64,000 nucleotides of DNA, from positions 62,001-126,000 of the forward strand of contig CABMJJ010000007.1 of NCBI GenBank assembly GCA_902386555.1. The letters run 5' to 3'. A model generated the notes under the pieces. It did no database searches. It saw only the letters and a program-made list of their open reading frames with translations, and was not told the origin of the DNA. The number at the start of each line of letters is the position of its first letter. Position 1 is the stretch's first letter. Shown in pieces: positions 1 to 7,451 of this stretch. The translations under genes were made by a program, and so were the position numbers. The stretch comes from Candidatus Bilamarchaeum dharawalense (lineage in GTDB: Archaea > Micrarchaeota > Micrarchaeia > Anstonellales > Bilamarchaeaceae).

Positions 1-1
1 G

Positions 2-1390
2 TTCAATGGAGCAGTACATGCCATGTATGCAGCCAATAGAGAGAGGATAAGGAGCGTTAATGATTGCATAAAGGATGTTAATAGAATGGTACTGGAAGTT
101 GCTAGGGCAACTGAGGACTTGAGAAGATGCATGGAAAGAGTACCAAGTTGTGAAACACCAAATTTCACTGAGGTAGAAGGAGACCTTCGTCACCCAGAAA
201 CACTTATCAAACTTTTAGAACAGTCACGAACCATCAGAAAGTTCTATTTGCAACGATTGACAGCCATGAGAGAAGTGTTGGGAGGGATGGAACGAAGTCT
301 GGATCAGATGAGGGAGAGATGCCAGGGCATAGTTAGTAGATGTGAAACAACAGAAAGATTTCTAGGAGTGCATAGTGTGGACAAGGAGATGCGGGGGGTT
401 ACAGGACGCAGCATAAGCATAGACGAAGCAATAGTTTCCTTGTCCAATGGAGCTCATTTGAGAGAATTGATAGAGAGGAGAATGCCCTATCCTGAGGAAT
501 TAGTAGACTTGGCAAAATTATTAGCCATATACGGAAAAAAACCCGGGCCGTTGGCAAAGGCATTAAATGAATTTGAAGAATTGGATCGCGAATTAACCTC
601 ACCAACAGATGAAGTTACTGTTCAGAATGGGCTAAAAAGATTGAGAAGAAATGCAGTATACGAATTTCTACTTAGTGGAACTTTGGAAATATTCGAAAGA
701 GCATTGATATCCGATACTGATGATGAGATAGCAAGAGCAGTAGTAAATATTTATCTAGCTAGAAGAGATTGTGAAACAGACATAGAAACCGAGCTACATA
801 GAAGAGCTTGGGCGGACTTGTTAAGAAGCGGAAAGAGAGAAAAGATTGTAATGGATGGTGTAATAATAACAAGAGAAGAACTTGTCAGATCATTCACCCC
901 TAGACTTAACAGATTTTTAGAAACATTGTCTTTATTGATCCGCGAAAATGACCAATATCTAATGGATCATGCAGCAAAGCACGCGGGATTTAGAGTGGAT
1001 AGACCAGTGCCAGTTGACAGAGAAGAGATTGAATTATGGAGAATGGTAAGACGGGGGGATGGACCCTTGTCAGCTGCTGCTTTAAGAATAAAACATGGAA
1101 ACAATGATGATATTAGAACACACTATGCACGAGTCGCAAGAAGAACTGCCATACATAGCGCACCCCTTCTAGCTGGTTTTGGATATCCGTTCATAACACC
1201 AGGGGTAAAACCTGTGCTACTATTTGCCCATGATTTAACTGACGATGGGTTAGAACACCATCTTATGTATACCTCATTTGGATTAGACAATATGAGATGG
1301 AGAACAACATTCATAACATCTAAAGACGAATTCGAACAAAAAGGTAAGATATCTTTGATAACACCAATACCAAAAACCACGCTACTCTAA
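2..1390 (+). CDS. Hypothetical protein, 5' end outside window
   Basis: The frame is open from the window edge: the seven codons before ATG 23 have no stop, so the true start probably lies upstream and the ORF-track start is only an internal Met. The protein is charged and mostly helical. E/R/L-rich heptad-like stretches in the first ~110 residues suggest coiled coil, and the last ~90 residues look mixed alpha/beta. I see no signal peptide or membrane segment and recognise no family. It ends 2 bases before the convergent isopentenyl phosphate kinase gene. Reading frame is well supported; function unknown. Confidence 0.75.
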   Translation, partial: FNGAVHAMYAANRERIRSVNDCIKDVNRMVLEVARATEDLRRCMERVPSCETPNFTEVEGDLRHPETLIKLLEQSRTIRKFYLQRLTAMREVLGGMERSLDQMRERCQGIVSRCETTERFLGVHSVDKEMRGVTGRSISIDEAIVSLSNGAHLRELIERRMPYPEELVDLAKLLAIYGKKPGPLAKALNEFEELDRELTSPTDEVTVQNGLKRLRRNAVYEFLLSGTLEIFERALISDTDDEIARAVVNIYLARRDCETDIETELHRRAWADLLRSGKREKIVMDGVIITREELVRSFTPRLNRFLETLSLLIRENDQYLMDHAAKHAGFRVDRPVPVDREEIELWRMVRRGDGPLSAAALRIKHGNNDDIRTHYARVARRTAIHSAPLLAGFGYPFITPGVKPVLLFAHDLTDDGLEHHLMYTSFGLDNMRWRTTFITSKDEFEQKGKISLITPIPKTTLL

Positions 1391-1392
1391 AA

Positions 1393-2154
1393 TTATTTTT
1401 TAGCTACTTTAGTGCACAGTGCTTCCCTACCAAGCATTAGAGCTTCCACCCGTTCTGGGGTTAAACCATTGACAATATAGGAAGGAGTTTCAAGTTCCAA
1501 AAGTTCTTTTAACTTACCAGCCATGGCTCCGGTGACATCTTTTTTACCAGAATCTTTCAGATGCTTAGAAATTTCATTAAAATTGGATTGGGTTACCATT
1601 GGAATAACCTTACCAGAATCATCCAAAACACCATCAACATTAGTTGCAAGAATTATTTGTTCAGCAGATTTACCAAGATAGGAGATTACTTGATCTCCAG
1701 AACAAACCGAACCACCTAGTTCAAGGTCAGGAACCATATCACCGAATAAAAGCGGTACATAGCCAGATTTCAAATAATTATCGATCAGTTCAACATTGAA
1801 TGAGTGAATTCTCTTGTTTTTTGAAGTGATGATCATAGCGGGGGGGATTGAGATCGCGGGTACGCCTTCGGCATTTAGTGCAGAACAAACCAAAACGGAA
1901 AGTTCCATGCACGCATCATGGGTTAGAGCAAAGGAAAGTTTTTGCGCTGTGTTCTTGACACCATCATTTATTTTGTATTTGACCACCAGGGGATGACCGA
2001 ATGAACCAGCACCATGAACAATAACCCAGTCACGGGATGAATTTTTCCATGCTTTTGCAACTGATTTGGCAAGATTTTCAATATTTTTAAGATTAGCCTC
2101 TTTCCAACCTGCTTTGTTGGTGATGATAGAACCGCCAAGTTTGAGAAGTTTCAT
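1393..2154 (-). CDS. Isopentenyl phosphate kinase
   Basis: Amino acid kinase family enzyme that phosphorylates isopentenyl phosphate to IPP in the archaeal mevalonate pathway, feeding lipid synthesis. N-terminal KLGGSIITNK gives the phosphate-binding lysine and glycine turn. HGAGSFGH carries the histidine that marks IPK within the family, and NVDGV lies near the C-terminus. About 253 residues, normal length. The track start is a TTG; I prefer ATG 2154, which lies about 9 bases after GAGGGTGA. It is the last gene of the aIF5A-S24e-S27ae-CPBP-Kae1-IPK run. The UbiA prenyltransferase at 21 kb acts later in the same lipid route. Confidence 0.92.
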   Translation of the reverse strand: MKLLKLGGSIITNKAGWKEANLKNIENLAKSVAKAWKNSSRDWVIVHGAGSFGHPLVVKYKINDGVKNTAQKLSFALTHDACMELSVLVCSALNAEGVPAISIPPAMIITSKNKRIHSFNVELIDNYLKSGYVPLLFGDMVPDLELGGSVCSGDQVISYLGKSAEQIILATNVDGVLDDSGKVIPMVTQSNFNEISKHLKDSGKKDVTGAMAGKLKELLELETPSYIVNGLTPERVEALMLGREALCTKVAKK

Positions 2155-2177
2155 AAACAATAGTCACCCTCAACAGA

Positions 2178-3158
2178 TTAAAATTTACCTAAAAGTTCTT
2201 TCATCCTATCAATGCGATAATTGGTTATGGGAACGCAATTTTCAAGTTTGGTTTGGCCATATTTTTTATACTGAAGCCAACCTGCGTAGGCGATCATGGC
2301 ACCGTTATCACGATTGTATTCATCAGGTCCAACCCCAAACCTAATTCCATCTTCATGGCACATGGTTTTTAGCATGGATTGAAGATGACGATTTTGAGCA
2401 ACCCCGCCACAGACAACCAGATGTTTCTTTTTTGTAAGGAACAGGGCCCTTTCAGTTACCTCGCATGTCATGGCAAATGATGTTTCCATCAAAGAGTAGG
2501 CAACATCTTTGTGGGAGTGTTTTTGCGCTGCTTTTTCTGCTGCAGTTAGCAAGCCAGAGAAAACCAAGTTCATACCTTTTACTGTGTATGGTAATTCAAC
2601 ATATTTCCCACCCTCAGCCAATGCAGATAGAGCAGAACCGTGGGCATGTTCCATTTTTATAGCTCTTGCAAAGCTATCGAAAAGATTACCAATGCCGATA
2701 TCCAGTGTTTCACCCAACACCTGATAAAAACCATCCCTATTCTCAATCAAAATCTGGCTATTGCCACCGGAAATGTAGAGTATGAGTGGTTTTTTTACTT
2801 TACAAAAAAATTCGCTTATCTTAACATGAGCATAACCATGATTCACTCCAATTATTTTTTTATCATATTTCAATGCCAGGTATTTTGCAGCACTCACACC
2901 GATGGAAAGAGGAGCTCCGATTCCCGGGCCCTGGGAAAATGCAATCAGATCTATTTGGTCTATGCTGATTTTCGCAGCATTGAGGGCTTTGGTAAGAACA
3001 TCGGCAAAAACATTGGTGTGATGATCGGCCATTTTTCTGGGGATTAATCCCTCATTACCACCAGAATAGGTGTCAATTATGTTGGAGAGAATTTTGTCAT
3101 CTTTGGCAATACCCATGGAAAGAGTATGGGCAGTTGATTCAATACCTAGAGTTATCAT
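2178..3158 (-). CDS. kae1: tRNA N6-threonylcarbamoyladenosine transferase Kae1
   Basis: ASKHA-fold catalytic subunit of the KEOPS complex, which transfers threonylcarbamoyl to A37 of ANN-decoding tRNAs in the cytoplasm. GIEST at the N-terminus, NHGYAHVK (the metal-binding histidine pair), ISGGNSQIL, CGGVAQN and DNGAMIAYAG are the expected family motifs. 326 residues is the length of Kae1 alone: there is no C-terminal Bud32 kinase fusion as in several other archaea, so Bud32 must be elsewhere. It sits 2 bases after the CPBP gene and 23 bases before IPK, evidently co-transcribed with translation genes. Confidence 0.95.
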   Translation of the reverse strand: MITLGIESTAHTLSMGIAKDDKILSNIIDTYSGGNEGLIPRKMADHHTNVFADVLTKALNAAKISIDQIDLIAFSQGPGIGAPLSIGVSAAKYLALKYDKKIIGVNHGYAHVKISEFFCKVKKPLILYISGGNSQILIENRDGFYQVLGETLDIGIGNLFDSFARAIKMEHAHGSALSALAEGGKYVELPYTVKGMNLVFSGLLTAAEKAAQKHSHKDVAYSLMETSFAMTCEVTERALFLTKKKHLVVCGGVAQNRHLQSMLKTMCHEDGIRFGVGPDEYNRDNGAMIAYAGWLQYKKYGQTKLENCVPITNYRIDRMKELLGKF

Positions 3159-3160
3159 AG

Positions 3161-3832
3161 TTACGAACCCAGCACAAATTTCATTACCAATATGGAAAGC
3201 CCGTTATAGATCATGTGAATGAGAATACAGGGAGTTATGCTTTTCGATGCTTTGAAAATAGAGGCAAAGAGAAGCCCGATTGCAAAAACACCAAGAGTTT
3301 CAACTACAGAACCATAGGCAAAGTGTGCCAAACTAAAAATAACAGCAGAAGAGAGGATACCAAGATGAGGGAACTTGATTAATTTTAAAAAGAAATTGTC
3401 TAGTTTCGGAACCAACAATGCCCGGAAAAATAATTCTTCACCTATGGGAGCAACAAGAACAGCAAATAACAGAACTATCACAGGAAGAGAAGAAACCTTA
3501 TCTGATACCTTTTCCTGATCGTTAAAACCTGCAACAGTGATGATTACACCAAGAATGAATAGAACAAAGAATAGAATAAGCAGACCACCCACGGTAAAGA
3601 GTAGAGTTGTTTTTATTGAACCTGGAAACCCAATTGAATTGAGAGTGGTTCCCAGATCCTTTTTCCATAGGAAATAAAATGCAGCTGAAAAAATACCAAG
3701 TTGGATGGCCAGCGATCCCAATATGGTTAGGTATATTGAAGGGAAAAAATCCAATTTAAGTAAGTTACAAACTAGAACTGAAAAAAGAAGTAATATGGAG
3801 AAAATAGTAAGAAAAAGAAAAATGCTTTTCAT
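3161..3832 (-). CDS. CPBP family intramembrane metalloprotease
   Basis: Polytopic membrane protein with about six or seven hydrophobic helices. It shows the glutamate/arginine motif EELFFRALL and two later histidine motifs, HFAYG and HMIYNG, that define the CPBP (Rce1-like/CAAX) intramembrane protease family. Substrate unknown. Its ATG overlaps the TGA of the S27ae gene (ATGA), so the two are translationally coupled. A CPBP gene inside a ribosomal/KEOPS operon is odd and may be a lineage arrangement rather than a functional link. Confidence 0.85.
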   Translation of the reverse strand: MKSIFLFLTIFSILLLFSVLVCNLLKLDFFPSIYLTILGSLAIQLGIFSAAFYFLWKKDLGTTLNSIGFPGSIKTTLLFTVGGLLILFFVLFILGVIITVAGFNDQEKVSDKVSSLPVIVLLFAVLVAPIGEELFFRALLVPKLDNFFLKLIKFPHLGILSSAVIFSLAHFAYGSVVETLGVFAIGLLFASIFKASKSITPCILIHMIYNGLSILVMKFVLGS

Positions 3833-4002
3833 TTTTTCTCAAAGTAGCCACATTTGCCACAGGAACGTCGGTCTTTATGTTCGGCCAATCTTACACCAGC
3901 ACCACATTTAGGACATGCTTTTCCTGGTTTGTAGGCATTTGGTTTTTTCTCTTTTTTCTTTGCTGCAGGTGCTGCAGCTGGTTTTTTCTTATCGTCAGCC
4001 AT
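3829..4002 (-). CDS. rps27ae: Ribosomal protein S27ae
   Basis: Small zinc-ribbon ribosomal protein of 57 residues, too short for the ORF track. After an N-terminal tail rich in Lys, Ala and Pro (~20 residues) comes CPKCG, then [13 protein letters not shown]: the two Cys pairs of the zinc ribbon and the HKDR signature. It follows S24e by 4 bases, the standard archaeal order, and its stop overlaps the start of the CPBP gene. The extended basic tail is longer than in many archaeal S27ae proteins. Confidence 0.93.
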   Translation of the reverse strand: MADDKKKPAAAPAAKKKEKKPNAYKPGKACPKCGAGVRLAEHKDRRSCGKCGYFEKK

Positions 4003-4006
4003 TTAA

Positions 4007-4339
4007 TCACTCTTTCTTCCTAGCCGGTGCGGCCTTTACTTTTTTCTTTTTTTCTGGTTTTGGCATCAGACCTTCACGTACTTTTATGTGAACTGGTTCT
4101 GTGGCCAGTAGAGCTTCCTTGGAGGAGTAGGCATGTGCAGTAACCTTGACCATGTGTCTTCCAAAATTGCTTGACACGTTTCTCAATGCAATCAGTTCTG
4201 GATTTGCACCGACCTTGTGGCCAACTGCTTCCTTGAGTTCTGTCCGCTTTGGAGTGGAACCACTGAAACTTACTTCAGCCTGAATCTCTTTTCGTTCTAA
4301 CAATTTATTATCGTTGTTTGCGATGATATTAACATTCAT
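4007..4339 (-). CDS. rps24e: Ribosomal protein S24e
   Basis: Component of the archaeal small ribosomal subunit. The core matches the family: an N-terminal beta strand with NPLL-like NKLLERKE, then STPKRTELKEAV and the FG-containing SSNFGRHMVKVTAHAY. The C-terminus is a lysine/alanine-rich tail (PEKKKKVKAAPARKK), probably rRNA-contacting. 110 residues. It overlaps the end of the aIF5A gene by 4 bases (ATGA) and is followed directly by S27ae, so it is in the same operon. Confidence 0.93.
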   Translation of the reverse strand: MNVNIIANNDNKLLERKEIQAEVSFSGSTPKRTELKEAVGHKVGANPELIALRNVSSNFGRHMVKVTAHAYSSKEALLATEPVHIKVREGLMPKPEKKKKVKAAPARKKE

Positions 4340-4728
4340 TTAATCCTCTCCATTCTTTTTCTGCCCATACATTCCAAAATTTCTGCTTCCTTACCTGGAG
4401 CAGCTGCGCTTAAAAGTTCTTGTGGAATTTCAAGATCATAAACTTCATAGGAAGCCTGGTCCATGACCTGGGCATTGTTCCCGTTTACCGACATTATTTG
4501 AACATTTTTGCGTTCAATTATCGGACAGTCAACATCAGCATCTCCTGGGCTTAGAAGTGTTTTCTTCTGGCCTTCAAAAACGCCTATGCCTGTAATTCTC
4601 ATTTTTGCAGCACCGTGCTTACCTGGTTTGGAGCTTTCAATTTCCACTACCTTGCATGGGATGTCTTCAATGAGCACGTATCTCCCTACTCTTAATTCCT
4701 TTGCAACAGCAAATACTTTATCAACCAT
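4336..4728 (-). CDS. Translation factor aIF5A
   Basis: Archaeal homologue of eIF5A/EF-P, which helps the ribosome form difficult peptide bonds. An N-terminal SH3-like domain carries the hypusination loop SSKPGKHGAAK (modified lysine about residue 37), followed by an OB-fold domain. 130 residues, normal. First gene of the six-gene minus-strand operon; GGTG lies 6 bases before the ATG. The expected lysine modification links it to the deoxyhypusine-synthase-family gene at 47-48 kb and to the AguA/AguB putrescine genes at 15-17 kb. Confidence 0.96.
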   Translation of the reverse strand: MVDKVFAVAKELRVGRYVLIEDIPCKVVEIESSKPGKHGAAKMRITGIGVFEGQKKTLLSPGDADVDCPIIERKNVQIMSVNGNNAQVMDQASYEVYDLEIPQELLSAAAPGKEAEILECMGRKRMERIK

Positions 4729-4870
4729 TATTACACCTTGTAAAAATTTTCCAAATTTTTACTAAATAAAAATCTATTTTCGATTTTTACGCCCTATCGA
4801 AATTCTTATTTCGATTAAGTAAAAATGCCAAGAGTATTTTTACACCTGACAATTCGGATAGAAGTATAAC

Positions 4871-4878
4871 TTATAAAA
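4871..4878 (-). promoter_or_regulatory. Possible TATA box for aIF5A operon
   Basis: On the minus strand this reads TTTTATAA, an archaeal TATA-like octamer. A start site about 25 bases downstream would leave a leader of roughly 115 bases before the aIF5A ATG. The leader is AT-rich with short inverted repeats (for example TCGAAAT/ATTTCGA). The spacing to the ATG is long, so another box nearer the gene is possible. Confidence 0.35.
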
Positions 4879-4887
4879 CATTAGGGT

Positions 4888-4896
4888 TTTTAAATC
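4888..4896 (+). promoter_or_regulatory. Possible TATA box for TatD/NYN gene pair
   Basis: TTTTTAAAT on the plus strand, giving a predicted start near 4920 and a ~50-base leader. That leader holds an inverted repeat, CCTAGA...TCTAGG (about 4924-4955), just ahead of the TatD gene. It is divergent from the aIF5A operon. Confidence 0.35.
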
Positions 4897-4972
4897 GAAC
4901 TCACTCTCTTGAGATTGTTCAAACCTAGACCAGTGAAAGTCTTAATAATCTAGGATACCTAAACAAAAAAAT

Positions 4973-5704
4973 ATGATACTTATCGACTCCCACACCCATC
5001 TCTTTGAAATGAAGAAAGATTACCTACTACCTGCGGATATTTATCCGGTGGTTGCTGGCTATTCCCATGGTGCAAACAAAAAGGCAACGACTTTTGCAAA
5101 GGAACACGGTTATCCTTTTATTCTGGGTATTGCGCCCCAGAGCACGGTAAAAGAAGGGATTTCAAAACTGGACGAGTGGGTGGGATTCATTAGACAGAAC
5201 AAACCCAATGCCATTGGTGAAGTTGGATTGGATTACAAATGGGCAGAGACTAGGCAGCAGGCAGATAATGAAAAAATAGTTTTTCAGAAAATGATAGAAC
5301 TGGCCAAAGAAATGAAATTACCACTGGTGATCCATTCAAGAAACAACCCGGTTGAAAATGATGTTCCTAAGGATGCAGTGGAGGACATATTGGCGATGGC
5401 CACTGGGATGAAATTATTAATGCATTTCTATTCTGGTTCAGAAGAACAGGCAATGAGAATCGTGGAAAATGGAGGATATATCTCCATAATGCATCTTCGT
5501 TCAAAGGAACGCAGAAAGGTTATTAATAGTGTACCACTGAATAGACTTCTGGTGGAAAGTGATTCACCCTATGTTGGCAGGACTCCCGAGTCCATTCGCG
5601 AAGCAATCGCGTACATTGCCGAAGTTAAAAATGTGGGAACTGCTGTGGTTGCAAAGGCAACCAGCGAAAATGCGATGAAATTTTTTAACTTCCACCTGGA
5701 GTAG
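4973..5704 (+). CDS. TatD family metal-dependent hydrolase
   Basis: TIM-barrel amidohydrolase of the TatD deoxyribonuclease family. HTHLF near the N-terminus provides the first metal ligands, GEVGLDY the glutamate, VIHSRN and LMHFYSG further histidines and ESDSPY the catalytic aspartate, in the normal order. 243 residues, full length. Known members act as 3' exonucleases on DNA or RNA; the substrate here cannot be told. It is followed 6 bases later by a NYN-domain nuclease, so the pair may work in nucleic-acid turnover. No clear Shine-Dalgarno precedes the ATG. Confidence 0.88.
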   Translation: MILIDSHTHLFEMKKDYLLPADIYPVVAGYSHGANKKATTFAKEHGYPFILGIAPQSTVKEGISKLDEWVGFIRQNKPNAIGEVGLDYKWAETRQQADNEKIVFQKMIELAKEMKLPLVIHSRNNPVENDVPKDAVEDILAMATGMKLLMHFYSGSEEQAMRIVENGGYISIMHLRSKERRKVINSVPLNRLLVESDSPYVGRTPESIREAIAYIAEVKNVGTAVVAKATSENAMKFFNFHLE

Positions 5705-5710
5705 ATTAAT

Positions 5711-6184
5711 ATGTTTGATTTTTTAAAACCAAAAAAAGAAAAGCTAGATATTGCACTTTTGGTCGACGGACCGAATATCCTGAGAAAGGCATTTAATGTG
5801 GATCTACACGAATTAAGAAAAGAAATTTCTCGATTCGGCAACATACGAATTGCCAAGATATATTTGGACCAGTTTGCATCAGATAAGTTGATTGAGGCCA
5901 TGGTAAATCAGGGATTTGAAACTGAGATAACCACTGGCGATGTGGATGTGACCATGGCCATTGAAGCCATGGAATATGTTTTGGATAAGGATGTGGATAT
6001 AATTGCTCTGATGACACGAGATACTGATTACCTGCCAGTGTTGAGAAAAGCAAAAGCACGAGGCAAAAAAACCATGATCATTGCCACCGATGTGGCATTC
6101 AGTGCGGCCCTTAGAAACACAGCAGATAGGATAATAATATATAAGGGACCTGGAAAAATTGAGACCATAGTAAATAACGAATAA
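5711..6184 (+). CDS. NYN domain (PIN-like) RNase family protein
   Basis: PIN-like fold of the archaeal TIGR00288 type. Conserved acidic clusters are visible: LLVDGPNIL near residue 20, GDVDVTMAIEAM in the middle and TRDTDYLPVL in the second half, as expected for a Mg-dependent nuclease site. 157 residues. It lies 6 bases after TatD and ends next to a convergent gene. Substrate unknown; RNA is likely from the family. Confidence 0.85.
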   Translation: MFDFLKPKKEKLDIALLVDGPNILRKAFNVDLHELRKEISRFGNIRIAKIYLDQFASDKLIEAMVNQGFETEITTGDVDVTMAIEAMEYVLDKDVDIIALMTRDTDYLPVLRKAKARGKKTMIIATDVAFSAALRNTADRIIIYKGPGKIETIVNNE

Positions 6185-6724
6185 CTACTTCAGTTGAAAA
6201 CTCTTCAGCATGTGATCGAATATGGGCTGAAGTTTATCAACTTTCTTTTTTTCGCACCAGTAGCTAACCCTAAACAATTTGAGGTTTTTAGGATTTTGAA
6301 TATAGAATGTCCAGACATCACACAGAACCTTACCCTTGTCTAGTTTGAAAGGTAGATCCTCAGTTATGGCAGTGATACCATGCAGAGCATTGAATACTGA
6401 AAATTTGGCTTTTGTCTTTCCACCTGGGTTTATGGCTGCTTCCGTATTGGCATATTCCTGGGGTTCGAATTTCAGTAATTCGTCCCTGTCAAAATATTGA
6501 ATGGATGCTGCATTGGGTGAGGTGGAGGTTTTACCTACATCTTTTGGAGATCGAAAGGTGATCATGTTGTGTTGGTCCACACCCTTGACCTGAAGGTAGC
6601 GTGCTTCCCAATTGCTGGGCATTTCCATGGAGAAAAATTGATCGCCTACGCGTTGATAGGTGATTTCTACCTTAGAATCGGTTTTGGGTTTTGTTGTTTT
6701 AGTATTTGGTTTGGCCTTGGCCAT
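6185..6724 (-). CDS. Hypothetical protein, PsbP/Mog1-like fold suspected
   Basis: 179 residues with a Lys/Thr-rich N-terminal tail (~20 residues). The order FFSMEMPSNWE ... ITFRSP ... YFDRDEL ... HMLKSFQ resembles small PsbP/Mog1-type domains, in which a 'xIxYPxxW' start and 'xIxxSF' end are usual. No signal peptide or membrane segment, so probably cytoplasmic. It is convergent with the NYN gene and divergent from the Sm-like gene. Family assignment is by shape only. Confidence 0.6.
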   Translation of the reverse strand: MAKAKPNTKTTKPKTDSKVEITYQRVGDQFFSMEMPSNWEARYLQVKGVDQHNMITFRSPKDVGKTSTSPNAASIQYFDRDELLKFEPQEYANTEAAINPGGKTKAKFSVFNALHGITAITEDLPFKLDKGKVLCDVWTFYIQNPKNLKLFRVSYWCEKKKVDKLQPIFDHMLKSFQLK

Positions 6725-6812
6725 AGCATCACCACTAAAAATCTAAATAGAAGATTTAAATATTAACCGGTATTAAAAAGCTATAAGTTTTATTTTTTGA
6801 GGTGAATTTTTT

Positions 6813-7037
6813 ATGCCAGAACGAAGACCATTTGATGTATTGAACAGTGCTTTGAACAACACCGTTATTATCGGAATGAAGGGTGGAACAGAATTCCGTG
6901 GTGTTATGGTTGCCTATGACGTACACATGAACATTGTTCTTGAAAAAGCAGAACAAATGGTAAATGGTGAAGTTAAAAGAGGGGTCGGCACAGTTTTGCT
7001 ACGTGGCGATTCGGTAACATTTATCTCACCGTCTTAG
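6813..7037 (+). CDS. Sm-like (LSm) archaeal protein
   Basis: 74-residue Sm-fold protein that forms a ring binding U-rich RNA. The Sm1 motif runs through MKGGTEFRGVMVAYDVHMNIVL and the Sm2 motif through VLLRGDSVTFI. A strong ribosome-binding site (GAGGTGA) lies 8 bases before ATG, and TTTAAATA near 6754 can serve as TATA box. In many archaea the next gene is L37e; here it is an interrupted tRNA-Ala in a hairpin-rich stretch, with no L37e. Confidence 0.94.
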   Translation: MPERRPFDVLNSALNNTVIIGMKGGTEFRGVMVAYDVHMNIVLEKAEQMVNGEVKRGVGTVLLRGDSVTFISPS

Positions 7038-7040
7038 ATA

Positions 7041-7137
7041 GCTAGTTTTTTGGTTCTTTTTTGCACTGGTTCGGCGCACCGAACAAGGCGCAAATCGAAC
7101 GGATTATCGTTCGATTACGTCCTAAAAAAGAACAAAC
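7041..7137. repeat. Hairpin-rich intergenic block before tRNA-Ala
   Basis: A closed structure can be drawn: an outer stem GGTTCTTTTTT paired with AAAAAAGAAC encloses two smaller perfect hairpins, GTTCGG-CGCA-CCGAAC and ATCGAACG-GATTAT-CGTTCGAT. It lies between the Sm-like gene and tRNA-Ala without an evident promoter. Similar GC-capped A/T hairpins occur inside the tRNA insertions and beside other RNA genes in this window. Confidence 0.6.
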
Positions 7138-7152
7138 GGGCACGTAGCTCAA

Positions 7153-7198
7153 AGCTTTGAACGCGGCGTTCGAAATTTGCCGCGTAAAGCGCGAGCAA
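7153..7198 (+). other. D-loop insertion in tRNA-Ala
   Basis: About 46 bases (boundaries uncertain by a few) lie between the 5' half of the D-arm (GCTCAA) and CGGTAGAGC. They fold as GCTTT...AAAGC around a CGCGGC/GCCGCG hairpin. Its loop contains GTTCGAAAT, which looks like a T-arm or B-box. It could be a noncanonical intron or an inserted tRNA-like fragment. Confidence 0.65.
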
Positions 7199-7219
7199 CG
7201 GTAGAGCATCCGCTTGGCG

Positions 7220-7262
7220 CACGCTTTTTTACCAAAAAAGCTTGGCAACAAAGTGTCCATAG
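7220..7262 (+). other. Anticodon-loop intron in tRNA-Ala
   Basis: About 43 bases at the canonical 37/38 site. It contains a GCTTTTTT/AAAAAAGC hairpin of the recurrent type. Near its end GTGTCCAT repeats the 8 bases found at the 3' end of the tRNA (7292-7299). Splicing by the archaeal endonuclease would need a bulge-helix-bulge, which I could not confirm by eye. Confidence 0.65.
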
Positions 7263-7346
7263 TGTGGAAGGCTGGGGGTTCAAATCCCTCCGTGTCCATT
7301 TCGAAGAAATGGACTGACGGGAACGCAGGTTTCCGGTAGGTCCAAT

Positions 7347-7368
7347 AAAAGGGACCCGAGTCCCTTTT
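7347..7368 (+). terminator. Hairpin terminator-like structure after tRNA-Ala
   Basis: Perfect 9-bp stem AAAAGGGAC/GTCCCTTTT with loop CCGA, followed by T-rich sequence. A second larger hairpin (GGAC...GGTCC, about 7311-7342) lies between it and the tRNA. Together they could end or process the tRNA transcript before the SMC gene. Confidence 0.5.
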
Positions 7369-7418
7369 AATCTCCTTTTTTTGTTAATAACTAACATTTG
7401 CAAGAACGCAGAAACGCT

Positions 7419-7427
7419 TTTTAATGT
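7419..7427 (+). promoter_or_regulatory. TATA box for SMC (leaderless start likely)
   Basis: CTTTTTAAT lies about 26 bases before the expected start site, which would fall almost on ATG 7452. No Shine-Dalgarno precedes that ATG, consistent with a leaderless mRNA. Confidence 0.4.
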
Positions 7428-7451
7428 GCTTTGAGATTACCATCCGGTTAA

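Larger units (their letters stand above)
7138..7298 (+). tRNA. tRNA-Ala(GGC) with two insertions
   Basis: Acceptor GGGCACG pairs with CGTGTCC and includes G3-U70, the alanine identity pair. D-stem GCTC/GAGC, anticodon stem TCCGC/GTGGA with GGC at 34-36, T-arm GGGGG-TTCAAAT-CCCTC and discriminator A are all present, and CCA is not encoded. The gene is 161 bases long because of an insertion in the D-loop and another at about 37/38. Removing both leaves about 72 bases. The anticodon-loop position is canonical for archaeal introns; the D-loop one is not. No clear TATA box upstream, so it may be read through from the Sm-like gene. Confidence 0.85.
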
